Assembly: GCA_902826815.1 (NCBI GenBank) | Contig: CADEGF010000004.1 | Coordinates: 1-64,000 of the forward strand | Origin: an uncultured Mycobacteriaceae bacterium | Lineage (GTDB): Bacteria; Actinomycetota; Actinomycetes; Mycobacteriales; Mycobacteriaceae | DNA length: 64,000 nt | Reading direction: 5' to 3' | In this document: positions 26,074 to 36,565 of the stretch, piece after piece | How the letters are laid out: each line of letters starts with the position of its first letter | Position numbering within the stretch: the first letter of the stretch is position 1 | Made by a program: the position numbers and the translations under genes | Notes under the pieces: model-generated | Database searches by the model: none | What the model saw: the letters and a program-made list of their open reading frames with translations, nothing else | What the model was told of the DNA's origin: nothing

Positions 26074-26873
26074 GCGCCGATCCTAGCGCGCCGGGCCAAT
26101 TCGACTGTGGCCGAGCGTAAATCGTCGTACGAATCGATCGCCGCCGCGTACCCGACCCTTGTGTAGGCGATCCCGCGCGGCGTGCTGACCTTCAAGTCGA
26201 GGCCGTAACGGTCAGCACCTGTGCACGTCGCAGCCGACGCATCGGGAAAGCCGCCGAGGGCCTTGGCCATCGCGCACAGCGACTCACCGTGGTAGGCGTT
26301 GAGATGGACGATCGCGCCAGCCGCATGCGGAACCACCGGATCGGGTTGCGCGTCGACGTACGCCTCGCCGGTCGCCGAGTCCATTCGGCCGTAGCCGCCG
26401 ACCCAGCGCACCCGCTGCACGCGCAGCACCCACAGCGCGAAGTCGGTGTAGTCGATGTAGTACTTCGCGGCGGGGACCGCCGCCATGTGCGCGTCACGGG
26501 CAGCGGCGAGCTCGTCGCCCGAGGGATGCTCGACGACGCCTGCCAGCGTCACACGACCGCTCGCCAGCGGATCGGCTTCCGTCGCGGGCGCCACGATCGC
26601 GATGCTTGCGCGCTGATCCCCTGCGAGATTGCGGCCGTGCTCGGCCATGTTCGACACACACAGCACCGGTGCTCCGTCGAGCAGTCCGTAGGTGACGAAC
26701 GAGGCCCACGGATCGCCGGTCGCAGTGAGCGTCGCCAACGTCCCGGTGTTGACCGACGCCGCGATCGTGCGCGCCTCCTCGGCGGCCGACGGGCGTACGG
26801 CGTTGGCGACTTCGGTCAACGGGGGTGCGACGGACGGGGTATCGCCCGGGTCGCCATGGTCGCGGGATGCCAC
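26070..26873 (-). CDS. HugZ-like split-barrel protein with DUF2470 domain
   Basis: Protein of 267 residues. The N-terminal half is a PNPOx-like split barrel (NTGTLATLTATGDPWASFVTYGLLDGAPVLCVSNMAEHGRNL) and the C-terminal half a DUF2470 domain (HLNAYHGESLCAMAKALGG...VSTPRGIAYTRVGY). This layout is shared with HugZ-family heme-degrading or heme-binding proteins; heme oxygenase activity here is an inference. It lies upstream of the phosphoribosyltransferase gene with a 4-nt overlap. No iron-uptake gene adjoins except possibly the ABC importer, which is on the other strand. Confidence 0.75.
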   Translation of the reverse strand: MASRDHGDPGDTPSVAPPLTEVANAVRPSAAEEARTIAASVNTGTLATLTATGDPWASFVTYGLLDGAPVLCVSNMAEHGRNLAGDQRASIAIVAPATEADPLASGRVTLAGVVEHPSGDELAAARDAHMAAVPAAKYYIDYTDFALWVLRVQRVRWVGGYGRMDSATGEAYVDAQPDPVVPHAAGAIVHLNAYHGESLCAMAKALGGFPDASAATCTGADRYGLDLKVSTPRGIAYTRVGYAAAIDSYDDLRSATVELARRARIGA

Positions 26874-27023
26874 GTCGGCACCATACTTCAGCGCGCTGGA
26901 TGCGGTTTGTCAGCAGATTGCCAGCAAGCAAGGATTCCACCGAGCGATGGCGCGAAGTGTGCGAGAATCCCCTCACCACAAACGCCTAGTCAGCAACCTT
27001 TTTGCCGGGAAATGAGGAGTTCT

Positions 27024-28253
27024 ATGGCGGTGTCGGCGCTGCGCGTTGCGGCGTGTGCCGGCGTGCTCGTGGGTGGCCTCATGCTTGGTTGCAGCGGCAC
27101 CGGGCTTGCCTCCGCCGACCCATCAGACATGGGACAAGGTTCCCATGACAGGGAATCTAGCAAAGGCGTAGAAAGCGAGCGCCCGAGCTTGAGCCGGCTG
27201 ATTCACCGAATTCTCAGCGAACACCGCAAGCTGACTCGCAACGAGCCGCGAAGGGCCCCACGGGCGAAGATCGGCTCCGATCCGGACAGCGGCTTCGTAG
27301 CCAGCGAATCGAATGTGACGACGTTCGCCGAATCCCCCGACGAGTCTGACGAGCCCGACGGGGCCGCACCGGAGTTGGTTCCCGATAACGTGCGCGGTGC
27401 CGAACCTGCCTCGGACCACGCCGGAACCGCGCCTGCGCCGCAAGCGGCCGCCAGCGGAAGCGACCACATCGACAACATCGGCAACACGGACAACACCGTC
27501 GGCAACACGGACAACACCGTCGACAACACCGTCGACACCACGGCACCCAAACCGGAGAAGAAGGCGAGCGGCCCGGTCGTCTACCCGTTCCCGTACTACT
27601 GGCTGGACTTCGGTGGCGTCGGCGGTGACTGGTGGAACGCGAACCGGATCTTCTCGCGGTTAGGGAAAGCCATCAGCCCGGACAGCGCGCCGATGCGCAC
27701 ACCCGAACCCGAACCCGTGCCCGCGCCTGCGCCCGCGTTCCGCGGCCCTGCCCCCGAAGCTCCTGCGCCAGAGCCGGAGCCGGTGCTCGATGCCTCCGGC
27801 GGGATCGTGGCCGGTGGCGGCAGCGACTATCGGGCCACCGGCTTCGGCGGCGCCCCGGTGCTTTCGGCGCCCGTCGTTGCGATCCCGGTACCGCCGCCCG
27901 CCGCGGCGCGCTTTCCGGCGTTTCCCGCCGTCGCCGCACCTGCAACCGGCGTCGGGTCGGCCGCCGGCCGAGGCGGGGGCGCGGAGCCCGCAGTGACCGC
28001 CGATGCGGTCCGGCGGGTCGGCAGCGCGGAGCAGGCGCCAACAAGCGCGGCCACTTCGGTGACGGGGCAGATGCCGCGCCGCGGATACACCGACTACCTG
28101 CGCAGCCCCGGCCTCCCACAGCTCGCAGGCGCCGCGCTACCCGGGGTCGCGGGCATCCTGCTGATGACCCTCGGTGGAGGTGTCATCGGATATCGGCAGG
28201 CTGAAGCGGGCCGGATGATCCGGTCCAGCGGCGCGGCCCGTTATCTGCCGTAG
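27024..28253 (+). CDS. Exported proline/alanine-rich mycobacterial protein
   Basis: Protein of 409 residues with a signal peptide (SALRVAACAGVLVGGLMLGC) and likely cleavage at ASA-DP near residue 33. Cysteine 23 sits in LMLGC, not a clean lipobox. A low-complexity stretch repeats NTDNTV/VDNTV, then a short conserved core VVYPFPYYWLDFGGVGGDWW, then Pro/Glu repeats (PEPEPVPAPAPAF), and near the C-terminus a hydrophobic helix (AALPGVAGILLMTLGGGVIGY) that may anchor it. Similar cores occur in mycobacterial cell-envelope proteins of unknown role. ATG 27024 has AGGAG 4 nt upstream; ATG 27012 would add four residues. Confidence 0.75.
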   Translation: MAVSALRVAACAGVLVGGLMLGCSGTGLASADPSDMGQGSHDRESSKGVESERPSLSRLIHRILSEHRKLTRNEPRRAPRAKIGSDPDSGFVASESNVTTFAESPDESDEPDGAAPELVPDNVRGAEPASDHAGTAPAPQAAASGSDHIDNIGNTDNTVGNTDNTVDNTVDTTAPKPEKKASGPVVYPFPYYWLDFGGVGGDWWNANRIFSRLGKAISPDSAPMRTPEPEPVPAPAPAFRGPAPEAPAPEPEPVLDASGGIVAGGGSDYRATGFGGAPVLSAPVVAIPVPPPAAARFPAFPAVAAPATGVGSAAGRGGGAEPAVTADAVRRVGSAEQAPTSAATSVTGQMPRRGYTDYLRSPGLPQLAGAALPGVAGILLMTLGGGVIGYRQAEAGRMIRSSGAARYLP

Positions 28254-28265
28254 TTTTCGACAGCG

Positions 28266-28724
28266 TCAGCCGCCGAGCGCGGCGATCAGGTCCTTGATCC
28301 TCGACGCCTCGTCCTCGAGCACCGGCTCCTCGCCCTCGACGGCTTCGATGAGGTCCTTACGCAGCCCGACACCGTTGGCGGCTTCCTTGCTGGACAGCTT
28401 CGCCCGGCCGCGCGCGATGTAGAGGCGCTGACCCAAGGTGGCGCCGGGGCCGTTGGCCGCGGTGGCCATCAGATCGTCGTAGCGGCTGCGCACACCGCTG
28501 AGCGCGACGATGACCGACGGGGTCACCCGGCTGCGGCTCGCGGCGTCGGCGAGCGAGTCCTGAAGCTTGCGAAGACCGGAGAGGATCACGCCCGCACGAT
28601 CCGGGAACTCGGGATCGCTCGGATCGGGAAGGGTGTCGATCGCCGCGGCGTACATATGCATGGCCGCATCGGACAAACCAACGATTACTGGAGCTTCGCC
28701 ATCATTCGGCTCTGACACGGCCAC
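28266..28724 (-). CDS. Conserved hypothetical protein with C-terminal HTH-like segment
   Basis: Protein of about 152 residues. The first 95 residues are helical (VIVGLSDAAMHMYAAAIDTLPDPSDP...AGVILSGLRKLQDSLADAA), and the last 60 (LGQRLYIARGRAKLSSKEAANGVGLRKDLIEAVEGEE) resemble an XRE-type helix-turn-helix. GTG at 28724 or 28718 is the likely start; a TTG start further upstream would add 21 residues with atypical composition. It is divergent from the maltokinase gene. The DNA-binding role is inference only. Confidence 0.65.
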   Translation of the reverse strand: MAVSEPNDGEAPVIVGLSDAAMHMYAAAIDTLPDPSDPEFPDRAGVILSGLRKLQDSLADAASRSRVTPSVIVALSGVRSRYDDLMATAANGPGATLGQRLYIARGRAKLSSKEAANGVGLRKDLIEAVEGEEPVLEDEASRIKDLIAALGG

Positions 28725-28942
28725 TCGATTCGTCGAAGAATTAATGGAGACCAGTGCCACCCGGCAATGGGAACAATGGTCGCGCAAACGTTATCCCGGT
28801 TCGTCGACGGTTTCAACCGTTCCTTTACACCACCGGACGCAACTCTTTGCTCAATGACGCTGCGACACGCGCAGCGATTCAAACTCCTCGCGGGTGGGTA
28901 GTTTTGAAGTTCGATGGATGCCCCGACGAATGCGCGAACACC

Positions 28943-30244
28943 ATGAACCTGCCGTTCGACGAGTGGATCGTCCGGCAGCGCTGGTATGCCGGCCGCAACC
29001 GCGAGCTGTCGTCGGCGGAGCCGGCCGTCGTCGTCTCGCTGCGGAAGGACCTCGACCTCGTGCTGCTCGAGGTCTGCTACGCCGAGGGGCCGTCTGAGCG
29101 GTACCAGGTGCTCGTGCGGTGGGATTCGGGAGCGGTCGAGTACCCCGACATCGCGACCATCTGTGTTGACGACGACCGCACCGCCTACGATGCGCTCCAC
29201 AATCCAGCGGACGCGAAATACGTTCTGTCGCTGTTTGATTCGTCGGCTGCGATCGCCGACGTGCGTTTTACGAAGGAACCGGGGGCCGAGCTGCCGTTGG
29301 ACGGCGCGCCTCGGGTGTCGGGCGCCGAGCAGAGCAACACCAGCGTCATCTTCGAGAATCGGGCCGTCTTCAAGATCTTCCGTCGCATCACGGCTGGCAT
29401 TAATCCGGACATCGAGCTGAACAGGGTGCTGGCGCGGGCAGCCAACCCGCACGTGGCGCGACTGCTGGCGTCCTACGAGACGAGGCTCGGCGGCGAGCCG
29501 TACGCGCTCGGCATGGTCACCGAGTTCGCGACCGACTCGGCAGAGGGCTGGGATATGGCCACGGCCAACACCCGCGCCCTGTTCGCCGACGAGGCGCGTG
29601 GCGACTTCGCAGTCGAGTCCTACCGGCTCGGTGAGGCCGTCGCCTCCGTGCACGCCACGTTGGCGGCCGAACTCGGGACGTCGACGACCCTGTTCCCGAT
29701 CGATGCGGTGCTGGACCGGCTGGCGGCAGCGGCCGCGTCGGTTCCGGACCTGGGCGAGTACGTGCCGTTGATCGAGGAGCGCTACCGCAAGCTGACCGAG
29801 CAGACAATCACGATCCAGCGCGTGCACGGCGACCTCCACCTCGGGCAGGTGCTGCGCACGCCGGAGCGTTGGCTGCTGATCGACTTCGAGGGCGAGCCGG
29901 GTCAACCGCTCGACGAGCGCATGCGACCGGACTCGATCGCACGGGATGTCGCGGGCGTACTGCGCTCGTTCGAGTACGCCGCCTACCAACGGCTGATGGA
30001 ACTTTCCTCCGACGACGGTCGCGTCGGGCAGCTAGCGGCGCGGGCACGGGAATGGGTGAGCCGCAACAGCACCGCGTTCTGCGAGGGTTACGCGGCTCAG
30101 TCGGGCGCCGACCCGCGAGACAACGGTGCGCTGCTGGCGGCCTACGAACTCGACAAGGCGGTGTACGAAGCCGCGTACGAGGCGCGGTTTCGCCCGACCT
30201 GGCTGCCGATCCCGCTGCGATCCATCGCGCGCATCCTGAGCTGA
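28943..30244 (+). CDS. mak: Maltokinase (maltose-1-phosphate forming)
   Basis: Kinase of 433 residues that phosphorylates maltose to maltose 1-phosphate for GlgE, in the trehalose-to-alpha-glucan route. The N-terminal cap begins [21 protein letters not shown], close to the recalled Rv0127. The catalytic lobe has [15 protein letters not shown] with the catalytic aspartate and [15 protein letters not shown] with the metal-binding aspartate, and the C-terminus reads [11 protein letters not shown]...[14 protein letters not shown] at 28943 is chosen by comparison with homologues; a TTG at 28904 is possible. In M. tuberculosis mak follows treS directly; no treS gene is present beside it here, although a debranching enzyme lies 3 kb downstream. 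Confidence 0.92.
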   Translation: MNLPFDEWIVRQRWYAGRNRELSSAEPAVVVSLRKDLDLVLLEVCYAEGPSERYQVLVRWDSGAVEYPDIATICVDDDRTAYDALHNPADAKYVLSLFDSSAAIADVRFTKEPGAELPLDGAPRVSGAEQSNTSVIFENRAVFKIFRRITAGINPDIELNRVLARAANPHVARLLASYETRLGGEPYALGMVTEFATDSAEGWDMATANTRALFADEARGDFAVESYRLGEAVASVHATLAAELGTSTTLFPIDAVLDRLAAAAASVPDLGEYVPLIEERYRKLTEQTITIQRVHGDLHLGQVLRTPERWLLIDFEGEPGQPLDERMRPDSIARDVAGVLRSFEYAAYQRLMELSSDDGRVGQLAARAREWVSRNSTAFCEGYAAQSGADPRDNGALLAAYELDKAVYEAAYEARFRPTWLPIPLRSIARILS

Positions 30245-30313
30245 TTTGTTGACGAGCACGTAAAAATTTGCCAATCGGCTCCGCGGCGGCAGCGTTCTGA
30301 GGATCATCCGATC

Positions 30314-31678
30314 ATGACTGACGTCGACTTTTGCGTGGTCGGGGCCGGATTCGCCGGCCTGACAGCGGCGTTGCGGCTGGCGCAGGCCGGGCATTCGGTT
30401 GCGCTGCTGGAGGCCCGTGACCGGGTGGGCGGCCGGACGTTCACCGAGTTGCGGGACGACGGGACGTGGATCGACCGCGGCGGGGCGTGGGTCGGGCCGG
30501 GGCAGGACCGCATCTATGCGTTGATGGACGAGTTCGGCGTGCCGGCCTACAAGCAGTACGCGAGCGGCGACGCGATCATGGTGATCGACGGCAAGCAGTC
30601 CCGCTACAAGGGCGCCGTGCCAAGGTCGATCAATCCGTTCGCCACCGTCAACCTCGGCACCGCGATACTCGAACTGACCAAGATGTGCAAGACGATTCCG
30701 CTGGACGCGCCGTGGGAGGCGAAGAAGGCGGACAAGTGGGACAGCATCACGGTCGCGCAGTGGCTCGACCACCACGTGCGCTCGCTGGCGGCCCGCGACC
30801 TGCTCGAGACGGCGATCGGCGGCACGTACACCAGCGACACCTCGGAGATCTCGCTGCTGTTCGCACTGCACCAGATGGCGTCGGGCGGCGGACCGCAATT
30901 CGTGTTCGACATCGAGGGCGGTGCACAGGATTCGCGGATCGTGGGCGGGATGGGCGCGGTCTACGGTCCGATGGCCGCAGAGATCGGCGAATCGCTGTTC
31001 ACGTCTCAACCGGTCCGGCGGATGGAGCAGGACGACGACGGGGTGACGATCAGGTCCGACGGTATGACGGTGCGGGCACGACGCGCGATCGTCACGGTGC
31101 CGATCGCAATCGCGAGCCAAATCGACTATGAGCCATTACTTCCCGTCGACAGATTCTTTCTCCACCAGCGCATGCCGAGCGGAGCCATCTACAAGATCAA
31201 CATTGTCTACGACGAACCGTTCTGGCGGGCCGACGGGCTGTCCGGACAGTCGGCGGCACCGGGTACGCCCGCGCCGGTGACGATCGACTCCTGCACCGAC
31301 ACCGGCAGTCCCGGCGTGCTGTGCGTGATCATCGAGGGCCCGCCTGCGCGGCAGATGACCACGATGGCTGAAGACGAGCGCCGTGGCCTGATCCTCAGCG
31401 AGCTGGCGGGCCGCTTTGGCGCCAAGGCGCGCTCGCCGATCGATTTCATCGAGCAGAACTGGACGATCGAACGGTATTCGGGCGGCGGCATGATCAGCCA
31501 CGCACCGCCAGGAGTGCTGACCGAGTTCGGGCCTGCGCTGCGCGAGCCGTGCGGTCGAATCCACTGGGCGGGCACCGAGAGCTCGGCCGTCATGTGCGGC
31601 TGGGTGGACGGAGCCGTGCGCTCAGGAGAACGCGCGGCGGCCGAGGCCATGGCCGATGAGCGGCTCGCGGTCGCGTGA
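30314..31678 (+). CDS. Flavin monoamine oxidase family protein
   Basis: FAD-dependent amine oxidase of 454 residues. The dinucleotide-binding motif VVGAGFAGLTAALRLAQAGH is at residues 8-27, followed by the GG motif DRVGGRTFTEL, and the C-terminal FAD contact IHWAGTESSAVMCGWVDGAVRSGERAA is typical of MAO/AofH proteins. It should oxidise a primary or secondary amine to an aldehyde or imine with hydrogen peroxide formation. In the C-terminal motif the residue before the GWVDGA turn is MC rather than the W or Y common in homologues, so substrate choice may differ. The gene stands alone, 69 nt after mak. Confidence 0.9.
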   Translation: MTDVDFCVVGAGFAGLTAALRLAQAGHSVALLEARDRVGGRTFTELRDDGTWIDRGGAWVGPGQDRIYALMDEFGVPAYKQYASGDAIMVIDGKQSRYKGAVPRSINPFATVNLGTAILELTKMCKTIPLDAPWEAKKADKWDSITVAQWLDHHVRSLAARDLLETAIGGTYTSDTSEISLLFALHQMASGGGPQFVFDIEGGAQDSRIVGGMGAVYGPMAAEIGESLFTSQPVRRMEQDDDGVTIRSDGMTVRARRAIVTVPIAIASQIDYEPLLPVDRFFLHQRMPSGAIYKINIVYDEPFWRADGLSGQSAAPGTPAPVTIDSCTDTGSPGVLCVIIEGPPARQMTTMAEDERRGLILSELAGRFGAKARSPIDFIEQNWTIERYSGGGMISHAPPGVLTEFGPALREPCGRIHWAGTESSAVMCGWVDGAVRSGERAAAEAMADERLAVA

Positions 31679-31705
31679 CATTAAGGTCGGCCTGACGCCG
31701 TCCGG

Positions 31706-32263
31706 CTAAGGCCGCAGCATGAAGTCCAGGAAGCGCTCCTGCATCACGACGGGGGCATCGCCGGGTCCGGACCCGTGCAGCACACCCATGCCCGCCCCGA
31801 AGAAGACCGTCGACCGGACGCCCGCATCCGCGGGTTCGAAGCCTGCGTCGGTGAAGGCCTGGAAAACCGCCCTCAGCACCCGACCGTCGCTCTTGCGCAC
31901 GTTCTCGGCGACGGCGGCGTCGGTCAGCGCCCACACCCGCATGGCCCGCTCGAGCGCCCACTGCTCTGGCCGCACCACGGCGTTCATCATGTATCTGAGC
32001 TTGTCCCGCGGCTCGAGGTCGGGCGAGTTCTCGAAACGCTGGCGATCCTGGTCCTGCAGGCTGCCCCATGCCTCGATCACAGCGGTGCGGTACGTCTTCA
32101 GATCGGCGAAGTGCCAGTAGAAGCTGCCCTTGGTGACGCCGAGGTGCTCGCAGATCCGGTCGAGGCGCAGCGCGTTCGGTCCGCCTTCGGCGAGGATGGC
32201 GAATCCGGCCTGGATCCAGTCATCGGCGGAAAGCCGACGTCCAGGGTCACGCGGCGGGCTCAT
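31706..32263 (-). CDS. TetR-family transcriptional regulator
   Basis: Repressor of 185 residues with an N-terminal HTH (AILAEGGPNALRLDRICEHLGVTKGSFYWHF). The WIQAGFAILAEGG start and SFYWHFADLK are typical of the family. ATG at 32263 (MSPPRDPG) is preferred; ATG 32275 would add four residues. It converges with the amine oxidase gene at a gap of 27 nt and could control it. The nearest palindrome is about 200 nt upstream (32463-32480), rather far for autoregulation. Confidence 0.88.
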   Translation of the reverse strand: MSPPRDPGRRLSADDWIQAGFAILAEGGPNALRLDRICEHLGVTKGSFYWHFADLKTYRTAVIEAWGSLQDQDRQRFENSPDLEPRDKLRYMMNAVVRPEQWALERAMRVWALTDAAVAENVRKSDGRVLRAVFQAFTDAGFEPADAGVRSTVFFGAGMGVLHGSGPGDAPVVMQERFLDFMLRP

Positions 32264-32728
32264 GGACCGCAGCATACGGCTACCAGCAACGTGACAGGTC
32301 AGAACGTTAGCGGCGGTAATCAGTTCCGCCAGAAGGGTGCCGTTGCAACCGTGGCCGCCGGTAGTCACCGCCGCTCTTCGGCTTCTACTTCCAGCCCGCC
32401 CGGCCGGCGGCACCCCTCGGTGCCGATTACGCGACCACGGCTGCTTCAGCTGCTAAACCGTACCATACTGCCTGGTATGGGGAACGATTTCGGCTGAGTT
32501 GCCACTGTGCGATGGCTGTCGATCAGCTGCGAGCGAACTATTCACCTGCGGCGTCCGGCCGGCACTTCCGACCTGGTCCCGGGACGGGTCGTTTCGGCAA
32601 TCCGATCGCGTTGTCATTCGGCGAAGTCGGCATCGCCAGCAACCTTCACGACGGGAAGCCGGGCGCCGACGTGGTCGGCAAACCGGCGTGCCCGCTTCAT
32701 GACGGCCGAGGTAGGGCACGATGGGGCG
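32264..32728. other. 465-nt intergenic region
   Basis: Between the minus-strand TetR gene and the plus-strand acidic protein gene. It contains one good inverted repeat (32463-32480). An open plus-strand frame from 32507 runs into the acidic protein but its first 74 codons look non-coding (Arg/Ser/Ala-rich). I see no other ORF, RNA or terminator. Confidence 0.5.
32463..32480. promoter_or_regulatory. Inverted repeat CCATAC-N6-GTATGG
   Basis: CCATAC and GTATGG form 6-bp arms around TGCCTG. The dyad lies in the intergenic region between the TetR gene and the acidic protein gene and has TetR-operator dimensions. There is no independent evidence for the bound protein. Confidence 0.35.
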
Positions 32729-33055
32729 ATGTCCGACGAATTTCCTCTGACGCCCGAAGAGGCACTCGACTCCGACGAGGTGCGCAACGACGACGGAGAC
32801 GAGACCGTCGACCCGCCGGAGAAGTGGATCGACGCCCAGGATGACGAGACGCTCGACGAGCGCCTCTCCGAGGAAGAACCGGACGTCAGCCCCGACGGTA
32901 TCGACCCGCGCGACGCCGATGACAGGCAGCGGGAGACGGTGTCGATGTCCGACGATCAAATCGACCGACTGGATCCGCAGCAGCACGGCCGCGAGCGCGG
33001 TCAGATCGACGGGACACCTGAGGACGGCGACTCGTTCTACGACGTCGTGGAGTAG
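32729..33055 (+). CDS. Highly acidic small protein (DUF5709-like)
   Basis: Protein of 108 residues, about one third Asp/Glu, with no hydrophobic segment (opening MSDEFPLTPEEALDSDEV, then ETLDERLSEEEPDVSPDG). The ETLDERLxEEEPD pattern resembles actinobacterial DUF5709 proteins, which are uncharacterised. ATG at 32729 follows GGGGCG; the open frame upstream looks non-coding. It ends 5 nt before the convergent stop of the debranching enzyme gene. Probably intrinsically disordered. Confidence 0.75.
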   Translation: MSDEFPLTPEEALDSDEVRNDDGDETVDPPEKWIDAQDDETLDERLSEEEPDVSPDGIDPRDADDRQRETVSMSDDQIDRLDPQQHGRERGQIDGTPEDGDSFYDVVE

Positions 33056-33059
33056 CCAA

Positions 33060-35258
<2,199 letters not shown>

Positions 35259-35359
35259 GTGGAACCCTTCTGGGCTTGGCTGAACCGAACAAGGCGACGA
35301 TACGGTGCACCCGGGTGTTGAAGCATGCGGGCAGGACGTTCGCGCAGGAGGTATATCCG

Positions 35360-36175
35360 GTGGTTGACCCCGTTGAACTGCCCGTTTACCGGACATTGCA
35401 AACAGCGGTCGCGGGTGGTGTGGCAACCATCACGCTGAATCGGCCGCGGCAGCGCAACGCGGTCGGCGACGGAATGCGTTCCGAACTCGCCGACGCGTAT
35501 CGCTGGTGCGACGGGGCGGACGCGGTCCGTGCGGTGGTGCTGACGGGTGCGCCGCCCGCCTTTTGCGCAGGTGCCGACCTGGCAGCCGGCGAGCGCACCT
35601 TCGCCGAACCGGGCCCGTCGTTCTCCGCCGCCGGTATCGACGTTCCGGCGTGGGCGGTGAGCAAGCCGGTGATCGCCGCGGTCAACGGGCACGCGATCGG
35701 GCTGGGCCTGACGCTGGCACTGCAGTGCGATATCCGGATCTTCGCGGTCGATGCGCAGTACGGCGTCGTGCAGGTGCGGCGAGGCATGGTGGGGGACGCG
35801 TATTCGCACTGGGCGCTGCCCCGATTGGTCGGCATGTCGAACGCCGCCGAGATTCTGTTGGGCGGTGCCACCTTCGATGGCAGGCGGGCCGTCGCGCTCG
35901 GGTTGGGCAGCCGGGCTCTCGACAAAGACGATGTATTGCCTGCCGCTCTCGAGCTTGCGCACGATATCGCCGTGAACACCGCTCCCGCGTCGGTGGCGGC
36001 CAGCAAGCGGCTGCTGTGGGATTCGTTCGACCTCGACCGTGCCGCCGTCGGCGCCCGCGAGACGGAGATCCACCTGGCGCTGATGGCGCACGACGACGCC
36101 AAGGAAGGCGTGCGGGCGTTCACGGAGCGACGGACACCGAACTGGACGGGAAGACCCGTCGACCCGTCGGCGTAG
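35360..36175 (+). CDS. Enoyl-CoA hydratase/isomerase family protein
   Basis: Crotonase of 271 residues. The first oxyanion loop is APPAFCAGADLAAGE, the second VNGHAIGLGLTLALQCDIRIFA. The residues following (VQVRRGMVGDAYSHWALPRLVG) lack the Glu found at the usual position of the second catalytic glutamate of enoyl-CoA hydratase 1, so an isomerase-like or other acyl-CoA reaction is possible. GTG at 35360 has a textbook AGGAGGT 7 nt upstream, which decides the start against a longer upstream frame. It is divergent from glgX across 101 nt. Confidence 0.87.
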   Translation: MVDPVELPVYRTLQTAVAGGVATITLNRPRQRNAVGDGMRSELADAYRWCDGADAVRAVVLTGAPPAFCAGADLAAGERTFAEPGPSFSAAGIDVPAWAVSKPVIAAVNGHAIGLGLTLALQCDIRIFAVDAQYGVVQVRRGMVGDAYSHWALPRLVGMSNAAEILLGGATFDGRRAVALGLGSRALDKDDVLPAALELAHDIAVNTAPASVAASKRLLWDSFDLDRAAVGARETEIHLALMAHDDAKEGVRAFTERRTPNWTGRPVDPSA

Positions 36176-36186
36176 GCTGTCGCGTG

Positions 36187-36410
36187 CAGCTGGTCTGCCT
36201 GCGCCGCACGTCGGCGCAAGCATCGAGCCGAGCACGCTGTCGACAGGTGTGAGGTGAGAGGGAACCCGGTGAGAATCCGGGACTGTCCCGCAGCGGTATG
36301 CAGGAACGACCGCCGTCAACGGCACTGGACGCGAGCCTTCGCGACCGGGAAGCGACGGCCATTAGAGGCACGACATGTGCGCGCCTGCGAGTCCGAAGAC
36401 CTGCCAGCTG
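36187..36410 (+). promoter_or_regulatory. Cobalamin (B12) riboswitch upstream of metE
   Basis: Classic adenosyl/methylcobalamin riboswitch in the metE leader. The core GAGAGGGAACCCGGTGAGAA and the GGGACTGTCCCGCAGCGGT stretch lie in 36254-36297, GACCGGGAAGCGACGGCC follows near 36341, and the B12 box GCGAGTCCGAAGACCTGCC is at 36387-36405. A perfect 7-bp P1 closes it: CAGCTGG (36187-36193) with CCAGCTG (36404-36410). Binding of B12 represses the downstream B12-independent methionine synthase. The 155 nt between the aptamer and the ATG hold the expression platform; I did not resolve an alternative hairpin there. Confidence 0.95.
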
Positions 36411-36565
36411 TACCGGGTGCGCCGCGCCCGGTGGTGCATCGCCTCGTGGAATGGGCGGCTGACCGAAGCGGGCCCGCATGTCCCGCGATCGGTTTGACGT
36501 CTGGCGGCGCTTGTATATTCGCCGTTCAACGGCGGTGGCCATCCCATCGTTATGAAGGACGCCGC

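Noticed and set aside
26289-27023. Plus-strand open frame continuing upstream of the exported proline-rich protein
   Set aside because: It is antisense to the HugZ-like gene; the signal peptide begins at 27024 with its own RBS.
27460-27545. Repeats coding for NTDNTV as a possible CRISPR or mobile-element repeat
   Set aside because: They are short in-frame codon repeats within a low-complexity protein segment, without spacers or inverted ends.
32507-32728. Upstream extension of the acidic protein
   Set aside because: Basic, Ser/Ala-rich sequence unlike the acidic family and without an RBS.
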